Below, piece by piece: positions 47,255-57,438 of a DNA stretch of 64,000 nucleotides. The DNA lies in the NCBI GenBank assembly GCA_034675505.1, contig JAUCDD010000032.1, positions 51,767 to 115,766 on the forward strand, read 5' to 3'. Both the position numbers and the translations under genes were made by a program. Numbering within the stretch: position 1 is the first letter of the stretch; each line of letters opens with the position of its first letter. The notes below the pieces were generated by a model. That model worked only from the letters and a program-made list of their open reading frames with translations, searched no databases and had not been told where the DNA came from. Source of the stretch: Melaminivora sp034675505. GTDB lineage: Bacteria > Pseudomonadota > Gammaproteobacteria > Burkholderiales > Burkholderiaceae_C.

Positions 47255-48073
47255 CTACATCGGCTTGAACAGCGCGGCGTGCAGCCGGCTGACCGGCAGG
47301 CGCTCCGGCCGGCCGTGCAGCTGCAGGTGCACGCGCCCGGCCTCGTCGCGCTCGGCGGCGGCGATGCGGCTGGCGCGCACCAGTGCGCCGCGGTGCACCT
47401 GCCAGAACTCCTGCGGGTCGAGCCGCGCGGCCAGCTCCTTGAGCGGCGTGCGGATCAGGTATTCGCGGCCCGGCGTCAGCACGCGCACGTATTTGTCCGC
47501 CGCCTCGAAATACACCACCTCGGCCACCGGCACCAGCTCGACGCGGCTGCCGCTGCCGGCCTGCAGCACGGTGAGCGGCGGCAGGCCGGCGCCCGGGGCG
47601 GCACCGGCGCCCAGGGCCGGGGCGGCCAGCAGCGCGCGCAGCTGGGCCATGGTGGCCTGCAGGTCGGGCGGCGCGGCGGCGCGCTGCGCCAGCGCCTGCT
47701 GGAGCTTGTGCACGGTCCTCAGGAGCCTGCCGGGCTGCACCGGCTTGAGCAGGTAGTCCACGGCCTGCGCCTCGAACGCCTGCAGCGCGTACTGGTCGTA
47801 GGCGGTAACGAAGACCAGCAGCGGGAAGGGGGCGCCGTCCGGCCAGTCCTCGGCCAGCGCGCAGGCGGCGTCCAGGCCGCTTTGGCCCGGCATGCGGATG
47901 TCGAAGAACAGCACGTCGGGCGCCAGCGCCAGCGCCGCGCGCGCGGCGCCCAGGCCATCGCCCACCACGCCTGCCACCTGCAGCTGCGGCCAGGCGCGCG
48001 CCAGCTCGGCCTGCAGTGCAGCGGCCAGCAGGGGTTCGTCCTCGGCAATCAGGGCGCGGGGCGGGGTGTTCAT
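47255..48073 (-). CDS. LytTR response regulator
   Basis: A 272-residue regulator. The receiver domain (about 5-125) has EDEPLL, the phospho-acceptor Asp58 in DVLFFDIRMPGQSG, VFVTAYDQYALQAF and DYLLKPVQPGRLL. A Pro/Ala linker follows. The C-terminal LytTR DNA-binding domain (about 170-272) has VVYFEAADKYVRVLTPGREYLIRTPLKEL and WQVHRGALVRAS, ending in VSRLHAALFKPM. Its ATG overlaps the kinase stop as ATGA (48070-48073). The target genes are unknown. Confidence 0.93.
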   Translation of the reverse strand: MNTPPRALIAEDEPLLAAALQAELARAWPQLQVAGVVGDGLGAARAALALAPDVLFFDIRMPGQSGLDAACALAEDWPDGAPFPLLVFVTAYDQYALQAFEAQAVDYLLKPVQPGRLLRTVHKLQQALAQRAAAPPDLQATMAQLRALLAAPALGAGAAPGAGLPPLTVLQAGSGSRVELVPVAEVVYFEAADKYVRVLTPGREYLIRTPLKELAARLDPQEFWQVHRGALVRASRIAAAERDEAGRVHLQLHGRPERLPVSRLHAALFKPM

Positions 48074-49170
48074 GGTGTTTTCAAGGGAAAAGTGACGGTT
48101 GCCCGCGTCCCGCCTTGTGGTGTAGCTATCAATTCGAGAGTGCCTGCGGCGCCGTAGAGCGTTGCCAGCCGCTCGCGCACCTGCGCCAGGCCGAAGTGCG
48201 TGCCGCCCGCGCGCGCGCTGCCAGGGGCGGGCAGGCCGGCGCCGTCGTCGCACACCGTCAGCTGCAGCAGCGCAGGCCCGGCGCCGGGCGGCAGCCGCCG
48301 CGCTGCGATGCGCACCTCGCCGCCCCCGACCTGCGGTTCAAGTCCGTGGCGGATGGCGTTCTCCACCAGCGGCTGCAGCACCAGCGCCGGCACCGGCAGC
48401 GGGTCCAGCTCGGCGGGCAGCTCCAGCGTGTGGCGCAGGCGCGGGCCCATGCGCACGGCGATCAGCGCCAGGTAGTCCTGCACGCGCGCGAACTCGTCGG
48501 CCAGCGGGTGCAGCGTGCTGCGCGAGGCGCCCAGCGTGGCGCGCAGCCAGGCGATCAGGTGGTCCAGCATGGCCTGGGCGCGCGCCGGGTCGCTGGCCAC
48601 CAGCACGCGCAGGTTGGCCAGGGTGTTGAACAGCATGTGCGGCTCCAGCTGCGCCTGCAGCAGCGCCAGGCGCGCCTGGGCGGCGTCCCGCTGCGCCTGG
48701 GCGGCCTGCAGCTCCAGCCGCTGCACCCGCGCGCGGCTGTGGAAGAAGAACGTGATGGCCGCCGTCGCCAGCGCCGTGATGGCGAGCGTGGACGCCAGCC
48801 AGGGGCTGCGCCACAGCGGCTGCGGCTGGCCGCTGTAGGCATCGCCCGCCAGCGAGCCCAGCACCAGCCCGCAGCTGCTGCCCAGCGCCACCACCAGCAC
48901 CCCGCGCCAGCCGCGCGGCCAGCTGCCGTCCCGGCCGAGTAGCAGCCGCCCCAGCTCGATGAACAGCCAGGCGGTCAGGCCGATGGCCAGCGAATACACC
49001 AGCTGCACGTCCCACGCGCCGTGGCCGGCCAGCGTCAGCGCCAGCGCGATGACGCAGCAAAAGACGCTGGTGATCAGGCCATCCTGCAGCAGATGCGCCA
49101 GCAGGGCGCGCGGGTGGGGCATGGCGGTCGGCGGGAGGCAGCGGGGAGGCAGCTGAGGAGAAGCGGGCAT
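48070..49170 (-). CDS. LytS-type sensor histidine kinase
   Basis: A 366-residue kinase of the His_kinase/HATPase-c family that pairs with LytTR regulators. The N-terminal half has about four membrane helices (about 28-150), then a short coiled-coil (ARVQRLELQAAQAQRDAAQA). The phosphorylated His is in LEPHMLFNTLANLRVL, and the ATP-binding part has QPLVENAIRHGLEP (N-box), DDGAGLP and GGTHFGLAQVRERL. The start may be ATG 49170 or ATG 49122. It is co-transcribed with the regulator; the stimulus cannot be told. Confidence 0.9.
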   Translation of the reverse strand: MPASPQLPPRCLPPTAMPHPRALLAHLLQDGLITSVFCCVIALALTLAGHGAWDVQLVYSLAIGLTAWLFIELGRLLLGRDGSWPRGWRGVLVVALGSSCGLVLGSLAGDAYSGQPQPLWRSPWLASTLAITALATAAITFFFHSRARVQRLELQAAQAQRDAAQARLALLQAQLEPHMLFNTLANLRVLVASDPARAQAMLDHLIAWLRATLGASRSTLHPLADEFARVQDYLALIAVRMGPRLRHTLELPAELDPLPVPALVLQPLVENAIRHGLEPQVGGGEVRIAARRLPPGAGPALLQLTVCDDGAGLPAPGSARAGGTHFGLAQVRERLATLYGAAGTLELIATPQGGTRATVTFPLKTP

Positions 49171-49195
49171 TGTGCGCGCGGCCGGGCGGCGCCGG

Positions 49196-49504
49196 TCAGG
49201 GCAGGTGCCGCTCGCGCAGCGCCGCGCGCTCGCGCGCCAGCAGCTGGGCGTACAGCGCGCCGCCGGGCGCCGCCAGCCAGACGGCCGCGCCGTGGATCAT
49301 CAGCCCCAGGCCCCAGCCGAGCGCGGGGAAGATGGCCCAGGGGCGCGCGCTGTGCGCCGACAGGAAGGCCAGCAGCAGGTTCACCAGCACGTAGATGGCG
49401 GCGTGCCCGTACCAGCCGAGCTTGGCGCGGGCGCGCCTTTGCGCCAGGCGCTCCAGTTCGCTGTCCAGCGGGGTGGAAGAGGGGTGTTCGGTGGTCATGG
49501 TCAT
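49196..49504 (-). CDS. Small 2TM-domain membrane protein
   Basis: A 102-residue protein of the 2TM domain type: a helical, basic segment (LERLAQRRARAKLGWYGHAAI) followed by two membrane helices (about 44-60 and 68-88, IFPALGWGLGLMIHGAAVWL) and a charged tail. Function is unknown. Such proteins often accompany LytS/LytTR genes, as here, where it lies upstream of the kinase on the same strand. ATG 49504 or 49498 are both possible starts. Confidence 0.7.
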   Translation of the reverse strand: MTMTTEHPSSTPLDSELERLAQRRARAKLGWYGHAAIYVLVNLLLAFLSAHSARPWAIFPALGWGLGLMIHGAAVWLAAPGGALYAQLLARERAALRERHLP

Positions 49505-49538
49505 GCCCGTGGTGGGGTGAGGGAGGGTGCGCGCCGCA

Positions 49539-50099
49539 TCAGGCGGCCGCTGCAAGGCCGTGGCCGGCGGTGCGCGCCAGGCGCCACAGCCGCGCCGCGC
49601 GGGCCAGGAACACGCCGTTCAGCGCGCCATACAGCGCCGCCACCTGCAGCGCCAGCGCGCTGTCGTGCGCCAGCGCGGGCTGCAGCGCCAGCTCCACGCC
49701 GACGATGTACTTGACGAGGAAGATGGCCAGGATGAGCGCCAGCGGCGCCAGGCTGCCGGGCAGCGCGAAGCGCTGCGCCTGCGCGTCGTAGCGCACCCCG
49801 GCGGGGGCCGCGCGCCGCAGCGCCAGGCTGGCGGCGGCGGCCGCTGCGGTCACCAGCAGCCAGGTGCCCAGCGCGGCGGCGGCCGGCTGGCCCGCAAACG
49901 CCGAGCCCAGGCCCCAGGCGGAAAAGCCCGCCAGCGCCAGCGGCGCCAGCAGCGCGCGGCGCAGGCCCACCTGGCGCGGCAGCGCCTGCGACAGGCCCAG
50001 GCCCAGCAAGGCGGCCAGCAGCCCCCAGACCCAGTGGGGCGTGCCCTGGACGATGGCAAGCAGCATCTGCGGCTGGTGGGTGGCGATCTGGATCAGCAT
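49539..50099 (-). CDS. Multi-pass membrane protein of unknown function
   Basis: A 186-residue hydrophobic protein with about five membrane helices, such as TPHWVWGLLAALLGLGLSQ, LALAGFSAWGLGSAFA and GTWLLVTAAAAAASLAL, and ILAIFLVKYIVGVEL. MLIQIATHQPQMLLAIVQGTP at the start may be re-entrant or a first helix. No function can be assigned. It is 34 bases upstream of the 2TM gene, on the same strand, so the two and the LytS/LytTR pair may form one unit. Confidence 0.7.
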   Translation of the reverse strand: MLIQIATHQPQMLLAIVQGTPHWVWGLLAALLGLGLSQALPRQVGLRRALLAPLALAGFSAWGLGSAFAGQPAAAALGTWLLVTAAAAAASLALRRAAPAGVRYDAQAQRFALPGSLAPLALILAIFLVKYIVGVELALQPALAHDSALALQVAALYGALNGVFLARAARLWRLARTAGHGLAAAA

Positions 50100-50322
50100 G
50101 GCGGGCTCCGGTGTGTGGTTGAAACGGGTAGGCAACGCACTGTGCCGGCGTCCCCCGGCGGCTGCCAGCACCGTGCGACGGATGGCCGGCTGGCGGCGCC
50201 AACGGCGCCTGGACGGGCGCCAGCGGGCGGCGCCGCGGCGCGGCCGGCGGCGCGCCGTGGGCGGATAATCCGCGCTTTTTGCGCCGGCAGGGCTGGCGCA
50301 GGCCCCGGGGAAAAGGACGCGC

Positions 50323-51147
50323 GTGGATACCGTACTGCTGCTGAAGGCCGCCATCATGGGCGTGGTGGAGGGACTGACCGAGTTCCTGCCGATTTCATCC
50401 ACCGGCCACCTGATACTGGCCGGCTCGCTGCTGGGCTTCGACGACGCCAAGGCCAAGGTGTTCGACATCGCCATCCAGACTGGCGCCATCTTCGCCGTCA
50501 TCCTGGTCTATTGGCAGCGCATCCGCGAGACGCTGATCGCCCTGCCCAGCCAGCGCCAGGCGCAGCGCTTCGCGCTCAACGTGCTGATCGGCTTCCTGCC
50601 GGCGGTGGTGCTGGGGCTGCTGTTCGGCCGCGCCATCAAGGAGCACCTGTTCACCCCGGTGGTGGTGGCCAGCACCTTCATCCTGGGCGGCTTCATCATC
50701 CTGTGGGCCGAGCGGCGCCAGCAGGCGGCGGTGCGCATCCACAGCGTGGACGACATGGGGCCGCTGGACGCGCTCAAGGTCGGGCTGGTGCAATGCCTGG
50801 CCATGGTGCCCGGCACCAGCAGGAGCGGCGCCACCATCATCGGCGGCATGCTGCTGGGCCTGTCGCGCAAGGCGGCGACCGATTACTCCTTTTTCCTGGC
50901 GATTCCCACGCTGATCGGCGCGGGCGTGTACAGCCTGTACAAGGAGCGCGCGCTGCTGTCGGCCGCCGACATCCCGCTGTTCGCCGTGGGCCTGGTGTTC
51001 TCGTTCGTGAGCGCCTGGGTGTGCGTGCGCTGGCTGCTGCGCTACATCAGCAGCCACAGTTTCGTGCCGTTCGCGTACTACCGCATCGCCTTCGGGTTGG
51101 TGGTGCTGGCGACCGCCTGGTCGGGCCTGGTGGTCTGGGCCGACTGA
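50323..51147 (+). CDS. uppP: Undecaprenyl-diphosphatase
   Basis: Dephosphorylates undecaprenyl diphosphate to recycle the lipid carrier of cell-wall synthesis; gives bacitracin resistance. The 274-residue membrane protein has both active-site motifs: EGLTEFLPISSTGHL near the N-terminus and LAMVPGTSRSGATIIGGMLLG in the middle, with SKAATDYSFFLAIP-like RKAATDYSFFLAIP. The start is GTG 50323, preceded by AAAAGGA. It is full length, with about eight helices. Confidence 0.96.
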   Translation: MDTVLLLKAAIMGVVEGLTEFLPISSTGHLILAGSLLGFDDAKAKVFDIAIQTGAIFAVILVYWQRIRETLIALPSQRQAQRFALNVLIGFLPAVVLGLLFGRAIKEHLFTPVVVASTFILGGFIILWAERRQQAAVRIHSVDDMGPLDALKVGLVQCLAMVPGTSRSGATIIGGMLLGLSRKAATDYSFFLAIPTLIGAGVYSLYKERALLSAADIPLFAVGLVFSFVSAWVCVRWLLRYISSHSFVPFAYYRIAFGLVVLATAWSGLVVWAD

Positions 51148-51169
51148 AGGCGGCGCCCGCCCGGGCCCG

Positions 51170-51724
51170 TCAAAGGCCCAGCGCCAGCTGCGCCTCCTCG
51201 GACATGCGCGAGCGGTCCCAGGGCGGGTCGAACACCAGGTTGACGGTGATCTCGCCCACGCGCGGCAGGGCCAGCACCTTGTCGCAGACTTCGTCGGCAA
51301 TCGCCTCGCCCATGCCGCAGCCGGGCGCGGTGAGGGTCATATCTATGACCACGCGCACCTTGCCCTCCTCCTGCAGCGGCTCGAAGGCCAGCGCATAGAC
51401 CAATCCCAGGTCGACGATGTTGACCGGGATCTCGGGGTCGTAGCAGGTGCGCAGCGTCTGCCAGATCAGCGGCTCCAGGTCGTCGATGTGCAGGTCCTGC
51501 GGGGCGGCGATGGCCTGCGGGGGCTGCTTGCCGATGGCGTCGGCGTCCTGGCCTTTGAGGCGCATCAGCTGGCCCTCGACCAGCAGCGTGAACGAGCCGC
51601 CCAGCGCCTGGGTGATCTGCGCCAGCTGCCCGGCTTCGAGCTCGACCGGCTGGCCGCTGGGGATGGTCTCCACGCCCACGGTGCGGCGCACCAGCACGTC
51701 TTCGCGGTGGCGGCGGTAGGTCAT
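51170..51724 (-). CDS. sufT: SufT, iron-sulfur cluster assembly protein
   Basis: A 184-residue DUF59/MIP18-family protein. The N-terminal part (about 1-85) is specific to SufT (EDVLVRRTVGVETIPSGQPVEL). The DUF59 part has TCYDPEIPVNIVDLGLVYAL, IDMTLTAPGCGMGEAIADEV and VNLVFDPPWDRSRMSEEAQL. It helps Fe-S protein maturation, probably as a carrier or adaptor. Its ATG overlaps the sufU stop as ATGA. It is the last gene of sufBCDSUT. Confidence 0.93.
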   Translation of the reverse strand: MTYRRHREDVLVRRTVGVETIPSGQPVELEAGQLAQITQALGGSFTLLVEGQLMRLKGQDADAIGKQPPQAIAAPQDLHIDDLEPLIWQTLRTCYDPEIPVNIVDLGLVYALAFEPLQEEGKVRVVIDMTLTAPGCGMGEAIADEVCDKVLALPRVGEITVNLVFDPPWDRSRMSEEAQLALGL

Positions 51725-52230
51725 GGCGCCTCCATGGGGCTGGCTTGCAGCGTCGCGCCGTCGCCCTGCGCCGCCTGCACGGCGGCGGTGTCGGCGCCCC
51801 CGGCCTGCTGGGCGATGGCATGCATCAGCGCATGCCAGCCCAGCAGGGCGCACTTGATGCGGCTGGGGTACTGGCGCACGCCGGCCAGGCTGACCAGCTT
51901 GCCCAGGGGCGCTTCCTCCGGCTCCTGCTCGCCCGTCAGCACGGCGCGAAAGCGCTGCTGCAGCGCCTGCGCGGCCTGCAGCTCGCGGCCCTTGACGGCC
52001 TCCGTCATCATCGAGGTCGAGGCCATGCAGATGGCGCAGCCCTGGCCGGAAAAGCGGATGTCCTGCACCCGCCCGTCCTGCAGCTGCAGCTCGACGGCGA
52101 TGCGGTCGCCGCACGACGGGTTGGTGCCCTGCGCCTGGTGCGTGGGCGCGGGCAGGTGGCCGAAGTTGCGCGGCGCGCGCTTGTGCTCCAGCACCACCTC
52201 CTGGTACAGGTCGTTCATGGCATCGTTCAT
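51721..52230 (-). CDS. sufU: SufU, iron-sulfur scaffold/sulfurtransferase
   Basis: A 169-residue zinc-dependent SufU. It has DLYQEVVLEHKRAPRNFG, then conserved Cys in NPSCGDRIAVEL (Cys40), FSGQGCAICMASTSMM (Cys65, Cys68) and RIKCALLGWHAL (Cys127), the SufU pattern. It accepts sulfur from SufS and passes it to SufB. No sufE is seen, consistent with SufU taking this role. It overlaps sufS and sufT by ATGA at both ends. A C-terminal tail of about 30 residues is low in complexity. Confidence 0.94.
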   Translation of the reverse strand: MNDAMNDLYQEVVLEHKRAPRNFGHLPAPTHQAQGTNPSCGDRIAVELQLQDGRVQDIRFSGQGCAICMASTSMMTEAVKGRELQAAQALQQRFRAVLTGEQEPEEAPLGKLVSLAGVRQYPSRIKCALLGWHALMHAIAQQAGGADTAAVQAAQGDGATLQASPMEAP

Positions 52231-53492
52231 CGCAGCAGCTCCAGTGCGCGGGCGACGGCGGCGAGCAGCCGCTCGACCTCTTGCGCGGTGTTGTACAGGG
52301 CAAAGGACGCGCGCGTGGTCGGCCCCGTGCCCAGGTGGTCCAGCAGCGGCTGCGCGCAGTGGTGGCCGGTGCGCACTGCTATGCCGGCCTGGTCCAGCAG
52401 CGTGCCGATGTCGTGCGGGTGCACGCCCTCGCAGGTGAAGGACACCAGCGCCGAGGCGCTGCTGGCCCGGCTGAGCACGCGCACGCCGGGCAGGGCGGCC
52501 AGGCCCGCCGCCGCCTGCTCGCGCAAGGCGTGCACGTGGGCGTCGATGGCGGCGCGGCCCGCCTCATCGATGAAGCGCGCCGCCGCCGCCAGGCCCACGG
52601 CACCGGCGACGTTGGGCGTGCCGCCCTCCAGGCGCATGGGCAGGGCGGCGTAGAGGGCGCGTTCGTAGCTCACGTCCTCGACCATGTCGCCGCCCAGGCG
52701 CAGCGGGTACAGCTGCTCCAGCGCCGCGCGCCGGCCCACCAGCGCGCCCGTGCCCATGGGGCCGTGCATCTTGTGGCCGGACAGGGCCAGGAAGTCGCAG
52801 TCCAGCCGCGCCAGGTCGGGCACCGCGTGCGCTGCGACCTGCGCGGCGTCCAGCACGGTGAGGGCGCCGGCAGCCTTGGCCAGGGCCAGCAGCGCCTCGT
52901 AGGGCGGGCGCTCGCCGGTGGCGTTGGCGCAGGCGGTGACGGCGAAGACGCGCGCGCCGCCGCGCGCCAGCAGCGCGGCCAGGCCGGCCTCGTGCAGCCG
53001 GCCTTCGGCGTCGGGCAGCAGGATCTCCAGCTGCGCGCCGCTCATGCGCGCGGCGTGCTGCCAGGGCACCAGGTTGGCGTGGTGCTCCAGGCCGCTCACG
53101 ATGATGCGGTCGCCCGGGCGCAGCCAGGCTCTCGCCGGCCCGGCGCCCCACAGGCCCTGGGCGACGGTGTTCAGCGCCTCGGTGGTGCCGCTGGTGAAGA
53201 CCAGCTCGTGCGCGTCGCCGGCGCCGACGAAGGCCTTGAGCGTGGCGCGCGCGGCCTCGAAGGCGTCGGTGGCGCGCTGGCTCAGGGTGTGGACGGCGCG
53301 GTGGATGTTGGCGCGCTGGTGAAGCTCGAAGTCCTGCATGGCGGCCAGCACCGCGCGCGGCATGTGCGTGGTCGCGGCGTTGTCCAGGTAGGCCAGCGGC
53401 TGGCCGTGGATGGGCTCGCCCAGGATGGGGAATTCGGCGCGCAGCGCCTGCACGGGCAGGGGGGGGTGCAGCAGGGGATGGGGCTTACCCAT
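52227..53492 (-). CDS. sufS: SufS cysteine desulfurase
   Basis: Removes sulfur from cysteine to form a persulfide for cluster assembly. The 421-residue PLP enzyme has AYLDNAATTHMPRAV, FTSGTTEALNTVAQG, the PLP Lys in LALSGHKMHGPMGTGAL and the active-site Cys in VRTGHHCAQPLLDH. It ends in a typical class V form. The start ATG 53492 has GGAGGA upstream; the open frame extends 79 codons further up but through the palindromic element. It overlaps sufU by ATGA. Confidence 0.95.
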   Translation of the reverse strand: MGKPHPLLHPPLPVQALRAEFPILGEPIHGQPLAYLDNAATTHMPRAVLAAMQDFELHQRANIHRAVHTLSQRATDAFEAARATLKAFVGAGDAHELVFTSGTTEALNTVAQGLWGAGPARAWLRPGDRIIVSGLEHHANLVPWQHAARMSGAQLEILLPDAEGRLHEAGLAALLARGGARVFAVTACANATGERPPYEALLALAKAAGALTVLDAAQVAAHAVPDLARLDCDFLALSGHKMHGPMGTGALVGRRAALEQLYPLRLGGDMVEDVSYERALYAALPMRLEGGTPNVAGAVGLAAAARFIDEAGRAAIDAHVHALREQAAAGLAALPGVRVLSRASSASALVSFTCEGVHPHDIGTLLDQAGIAVRTGHHCAQPLLDHLGTGPTTRASFALYNTAQEVERLLAAVARALELLR

Positions 53493-53521
53493 GGCGCGTC
53501 CTCCGCTGTATCGGCGACCGA

Positions 53522-53635
53522 GCTCCCTCTCCCCCTTGGTGGGAGAGGGTGGGGTGGGGGGGTGATGCAGGCGCAGCGCAGGCTTTTCTGCAGCCGCCCT
53601 CACCCCAGCCCGCTCCCGCAGGCGGGAGAGGGAGC
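53522..53635. repeat. 114-bp palindromic element between sufD and sufS
   Basis: Perfect 12-bp terminal inverted repeats GCTCCCTCTCCC (53522-53533) and GGGAGAGGGAGC (53624-53635), each arm carrying its own hairpin (CCCTCTCCC/GGGAGAGGG at 53525-53549 and CTCCCGC/GCGGGAG at 53613-53628). The inner G-rich stretch GGTGGGGTGGGGGG faces CCTCACCCCAGCCC. It looks like a MITE or REP-type element, placed inside the operon. Confidence 0.75.
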
Positions 53636-53657
53636 AAGAGGGTGCGCGCCCGTTTGG

Positions 53658-53714
53658 AAGCGGAAAGCACCGCCGGCCCGCGTCCTGCAATCGCCTTGTG
53701 CTATCAATTTTTTG
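53658..53714 (-). repeat. Dispersed intergenic repeat, divergent copy near the sufD stop
   Basis: Minus strand: AAAAAATTGATAGCACAAGG, then GGCGATTGCAGGACGCGGGCC and a CCGGCGG core. It keeps the TTGATAGC start and the CCGGC core but drifts between. It lies just downstream of sufD. Confidence 0.45.
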
Positions 53715-53718
53715 GCCC

Positions 53719-54949
53719 TCATGGCGCATCTCCCTGCGCCGGCTCCTGCAGGCGCCGCATGGCTGCCGCCAGCGCGCCGCTGTCCAGCCACTGCGCCAGC
53801 AGCGGCGAGCCCGGCAGGCCGCGCTCCAGCAGTGCGCGCGTCATGCCCTCGATGACCAGGGCGCGGGCGTGCGCCTCGCTCAGCCCGCGCTGGCTGGCGT
53901 AGAACAGCGCGTCCTGGGGCAGCGCGCCCCAGGTGGCGCCGTGCGCGGCCTGCACGTTGTCGTGCAGGATTTCCAGGTGCGGGCGCAGGATCAGGCGTGG
54001 CTGGCCCCCCCAAAGGCACGCCCGACAGGCGCTGGCGCACGCTGGCCTCGTCGGCCCCGGGGGCGATGCGCGTGTGCGCGTTGCTGACCACGCGGGCAGC
54101 GCCCTGCGCCAGCGCCAGCGACTCGACCTGGCTGCGCGTGTGGCGCGCCTGCAGGCGGCTCGCGACCTGGTGGTCGAGCTGCGCGCCATCCGCCGCCAGC
54201 AGCAGCGCCGCGTTGTGCGCGCTGGCGCCCGCGCCCTCCAGCTCCACGGTGCTGCGCTGCAGGTGGTAGGCCGCGGCGCCGGCCACCAGCGCCTGCGCGT
54301 AGTGCGCGCCGCCGGCCAGCCGGGCGTGTACGTGGTGCGCCACCTGGTCGGCCGCGCCGGGCAGGGCGATGCGCAGGTGCTCTAGCCGCGCGCCGCTGCC
54401 CAGGTGGACGTGGGCGTGCAGGTTCTGCGTGATGGCGTGCCGGCAGCCGTCCGCCGCGCGCTCGTGCGTCTCCAGCAGCAGCACGCGCACGCCGGGGTCG
54501 AGCTCCAGCACCAGCAGGGGCGCCTCCACGGGCGCATGCGGCTGGTGGCGCAGAGCCAGGCAGACCACGTCGTCCGTGTGCCCGGGCCGCGCCGCCACGC
54601 GCACGCGCAGGCCGCGCCGGCACAGCGCGCGGTGCGCCCAGGCGAAGGACGCGGCCTCGCCCGCGCCGGGCCCAGGCAGTCCGGCAAGGAGCTGCGCGCG
54701 CTGGTGCGCGTCCTGCGCATCCAGCCAGCGGGCATCGACGCCGCCGGCGCTCATGCCGTCCAGCGGCAGCAGCGTCCAGCCGGCGCCGGCCAGGGGCGGG
54801 GCGGCGCAGCCCGCGCCGCTGTCCGGGCCCAGCCACTGCGCCGCGGGCGGCGGGGGCAGGTGGTGGAAGGCTTCGCTGCGCCGGGCGATCCAGCCGTGCT
54901 GGCGCAGGTGCTCGCGCGCGGCGAGCATGTCGGCCTGGGCGTTGTCCAT
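53719..54949 (-). pseudogene. sufD: SufD, one-base insertion in a seven-G run
   Basis: SufD, partner of SufB in the SufBC2D scaffold. From ATG 54949 the frame runs through LRQHGWIARRSEAFHHL, LLVLELDPGVRVLLLETHE, LGSGARLEHLRIALPG and SQVESLALAQGAARVVSN to ASVRQRLSGVPLGG, then loses sense. In another frame, QPRLILRPHLEILHDNVQAA, HGATWGALPQDALFYASQRG and EGMTRALLERGL continue to the stop at 53719. The break is a run of seven G (plus-strand C at 54005-54011) where six are needed. The repaired protein is about 409 residues. As sufB, C, S, U and T are intact, a homopolymer sequencing error is likely; a slippage or phase-variable tract is a remote alternative. Confidence 0.88.
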
Positions 54950-54953
54950 GGCG

Positions 54954-55727
54954 TCAGGCCTCCACGGCGTGCGCGGGCTTGGCAAAGCCGGTGCGGGCGA
55001 TGCCGCGCGCCAGCTCCAGGCCGCCGGTCTCGGCGATGCAGCCCTGGTCCAGGCGCAGCACGGCGTCGGGCTCCAGCTGCTCGATCAGGTGCAGGTAGTG
55101 CGAGACGACGACGAAGGCCGTGCCCTGGGCGCGCAGGCGCGCCACCAGCGCCACCACGGCGCGCACGCCGTCCACGTCCATGCCGGAATCGATCTCGTCG
55201 AGCAGCGCCACGCGCGGCTGCAAAAGCGCCAGCTGCAGCAGCTCGTTGCGCTTGCGCTCGCCGCCGGAGAAGCCCTCGTTCACCGGCCGCGCCAGCATGG
55301 CCTCGGGCAGGCCCAGCTCGCGCGCCGCCTGCTTGGCGCGGCCGAGGAAGTCAAACGCATCCAGCGGCTCCTGGCCGCGCGCCTCGTGCTGGGCGTTGAG
55401 CGCGGTGCGGATGAACAGGTTGTTCTTCACGCCCGGGATGTCGGGCGGCGACTGGAAGGACACGAACAGCCCGGCGCGCGCGCGCTCGTGCGCCGGCATG
55501 GCCAGCAGGTCCTGCCCGGCCAGCAGCGCCTGGCCGCCCAGCACGCGGTAGTGCGGATGGCCGGCCAGCGCCATGCCCAGCGTGCTCTTGCCGCTGCCGT
55601 TGGCGCCCATCAGCACCGACAGCGAGCCCGGCGCCGCCGTGAGCGAGGCGGAGTGCAGCACGGTGCGCTCGCCCACCTGCACGCGCAGGCCCTGCACGTC
55701 AAGCAGCGGATCGGAGGTCTGGGTCAT
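54954..55727 (-). CDS. sufC: SufC ATPase
   Basis: ABC-type ATPase of the SufBC2D scaffold. The 257-residue protein has Walker A in LMGANGSGKSTLGMALAG, FVSFQSPPDIPGVKNNLF, the signature NEGFSGGERKRNELLQLAL, Walker B in RVALLDEIDSGMDVDGVRAV and VVVSHYLHLIEQL. It is full length and lies 4 bases upstream of sufD. A dispersed repeat separates it from sufB. Confidence 0.96.
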   Translation of the reverse strand: MTQTSDPLLDVQGLRVQVGERTVLHSASLTAAPGSLSVLMGANGSGKSTLGMALAGHPHYRVLGGQALLAGQDLLAMPAHERARAGLFVSFQSPPDIPGVKNNLFIRTALNAQHEARGQEPLDAFDFLGRAKQAARELGLPEAMLARPVNEGFSGGERKRNELLQLALLQPRVALLDEIDSGMDVDGVRAVVALVARLRAQGTAFVVVSHYLHLIEQLEPDAVLRLDQGCIAETGGLELARGIARTGFAKPAHAVEA

Positions 55728-55740
55728 GGTCGTTCCTGTT

Positions 55741-55803
55741 TAAAATTGATAGCTAAAAGCCGTTGATTGGCGCCGGCAAGTGCGGGTTTTGGCTTGAAAT
55801 CGC
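55741..55803 (+). repeat. Dispersed ~60-bp intergenic repeat, copy 6
   Basis: TAAAATTGATAGCTAAAAGC, then GATTGGCGCCGGCAAGTGCG and GGCTTGAAAT. It occupies the 76-base gap between sufB and sufC, inside the operon. Confidence 0.7.
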
Positions 55804-57276
<1,473 letters not shown>

Positions 57277-57300
57277 GGCATCGTGGGTGATCTGATTTTA

Positions 57301-57310
57301 ATATGCATAT
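57301..57310. promoter_or_regulatory. AT-rich palindrome upstream of sufB
   Basis: ATATGCATAT inside an A/T-rich stretch (about 57295-57320), 25 bases before the sufB ATG. It stands out from the GC-rich background and may be a -10 region or an Fe-S-regulator site. The function is inferred from position only. Confidence 0.3.
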
Positions 57311-57438
57311 GTTATGAATCTTTTTGCATCCTGCCCAGTCCCCGCAGCTTGCCCGTACCTGCGCCACGGTCTTGGCCGCGCCCCGGGGCACTACGATGGC
57401 AGACCTCCTTGCAACCCCCGGGCGCCGCGGCAAAGGCC

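Noticed and set aside
48121..48140. TAGCTATCAATTCGAGAG as a further repeat copy
   Set aside because: It lies inside the lytS coding sequence (ELIATPQ region), has no CCGGC core nearby and matches for only about ten bases.
54005..54011. Programmed frameshift or phase variation at the seven-G run in sufD
   Set aside because: SufD is a core scaffold subunit, no slippery heptamer with a downstream structure or a stop-codon signal was seen, and similar one-base errors occur in unrelated genes in this window. Sequencing error is simpler.
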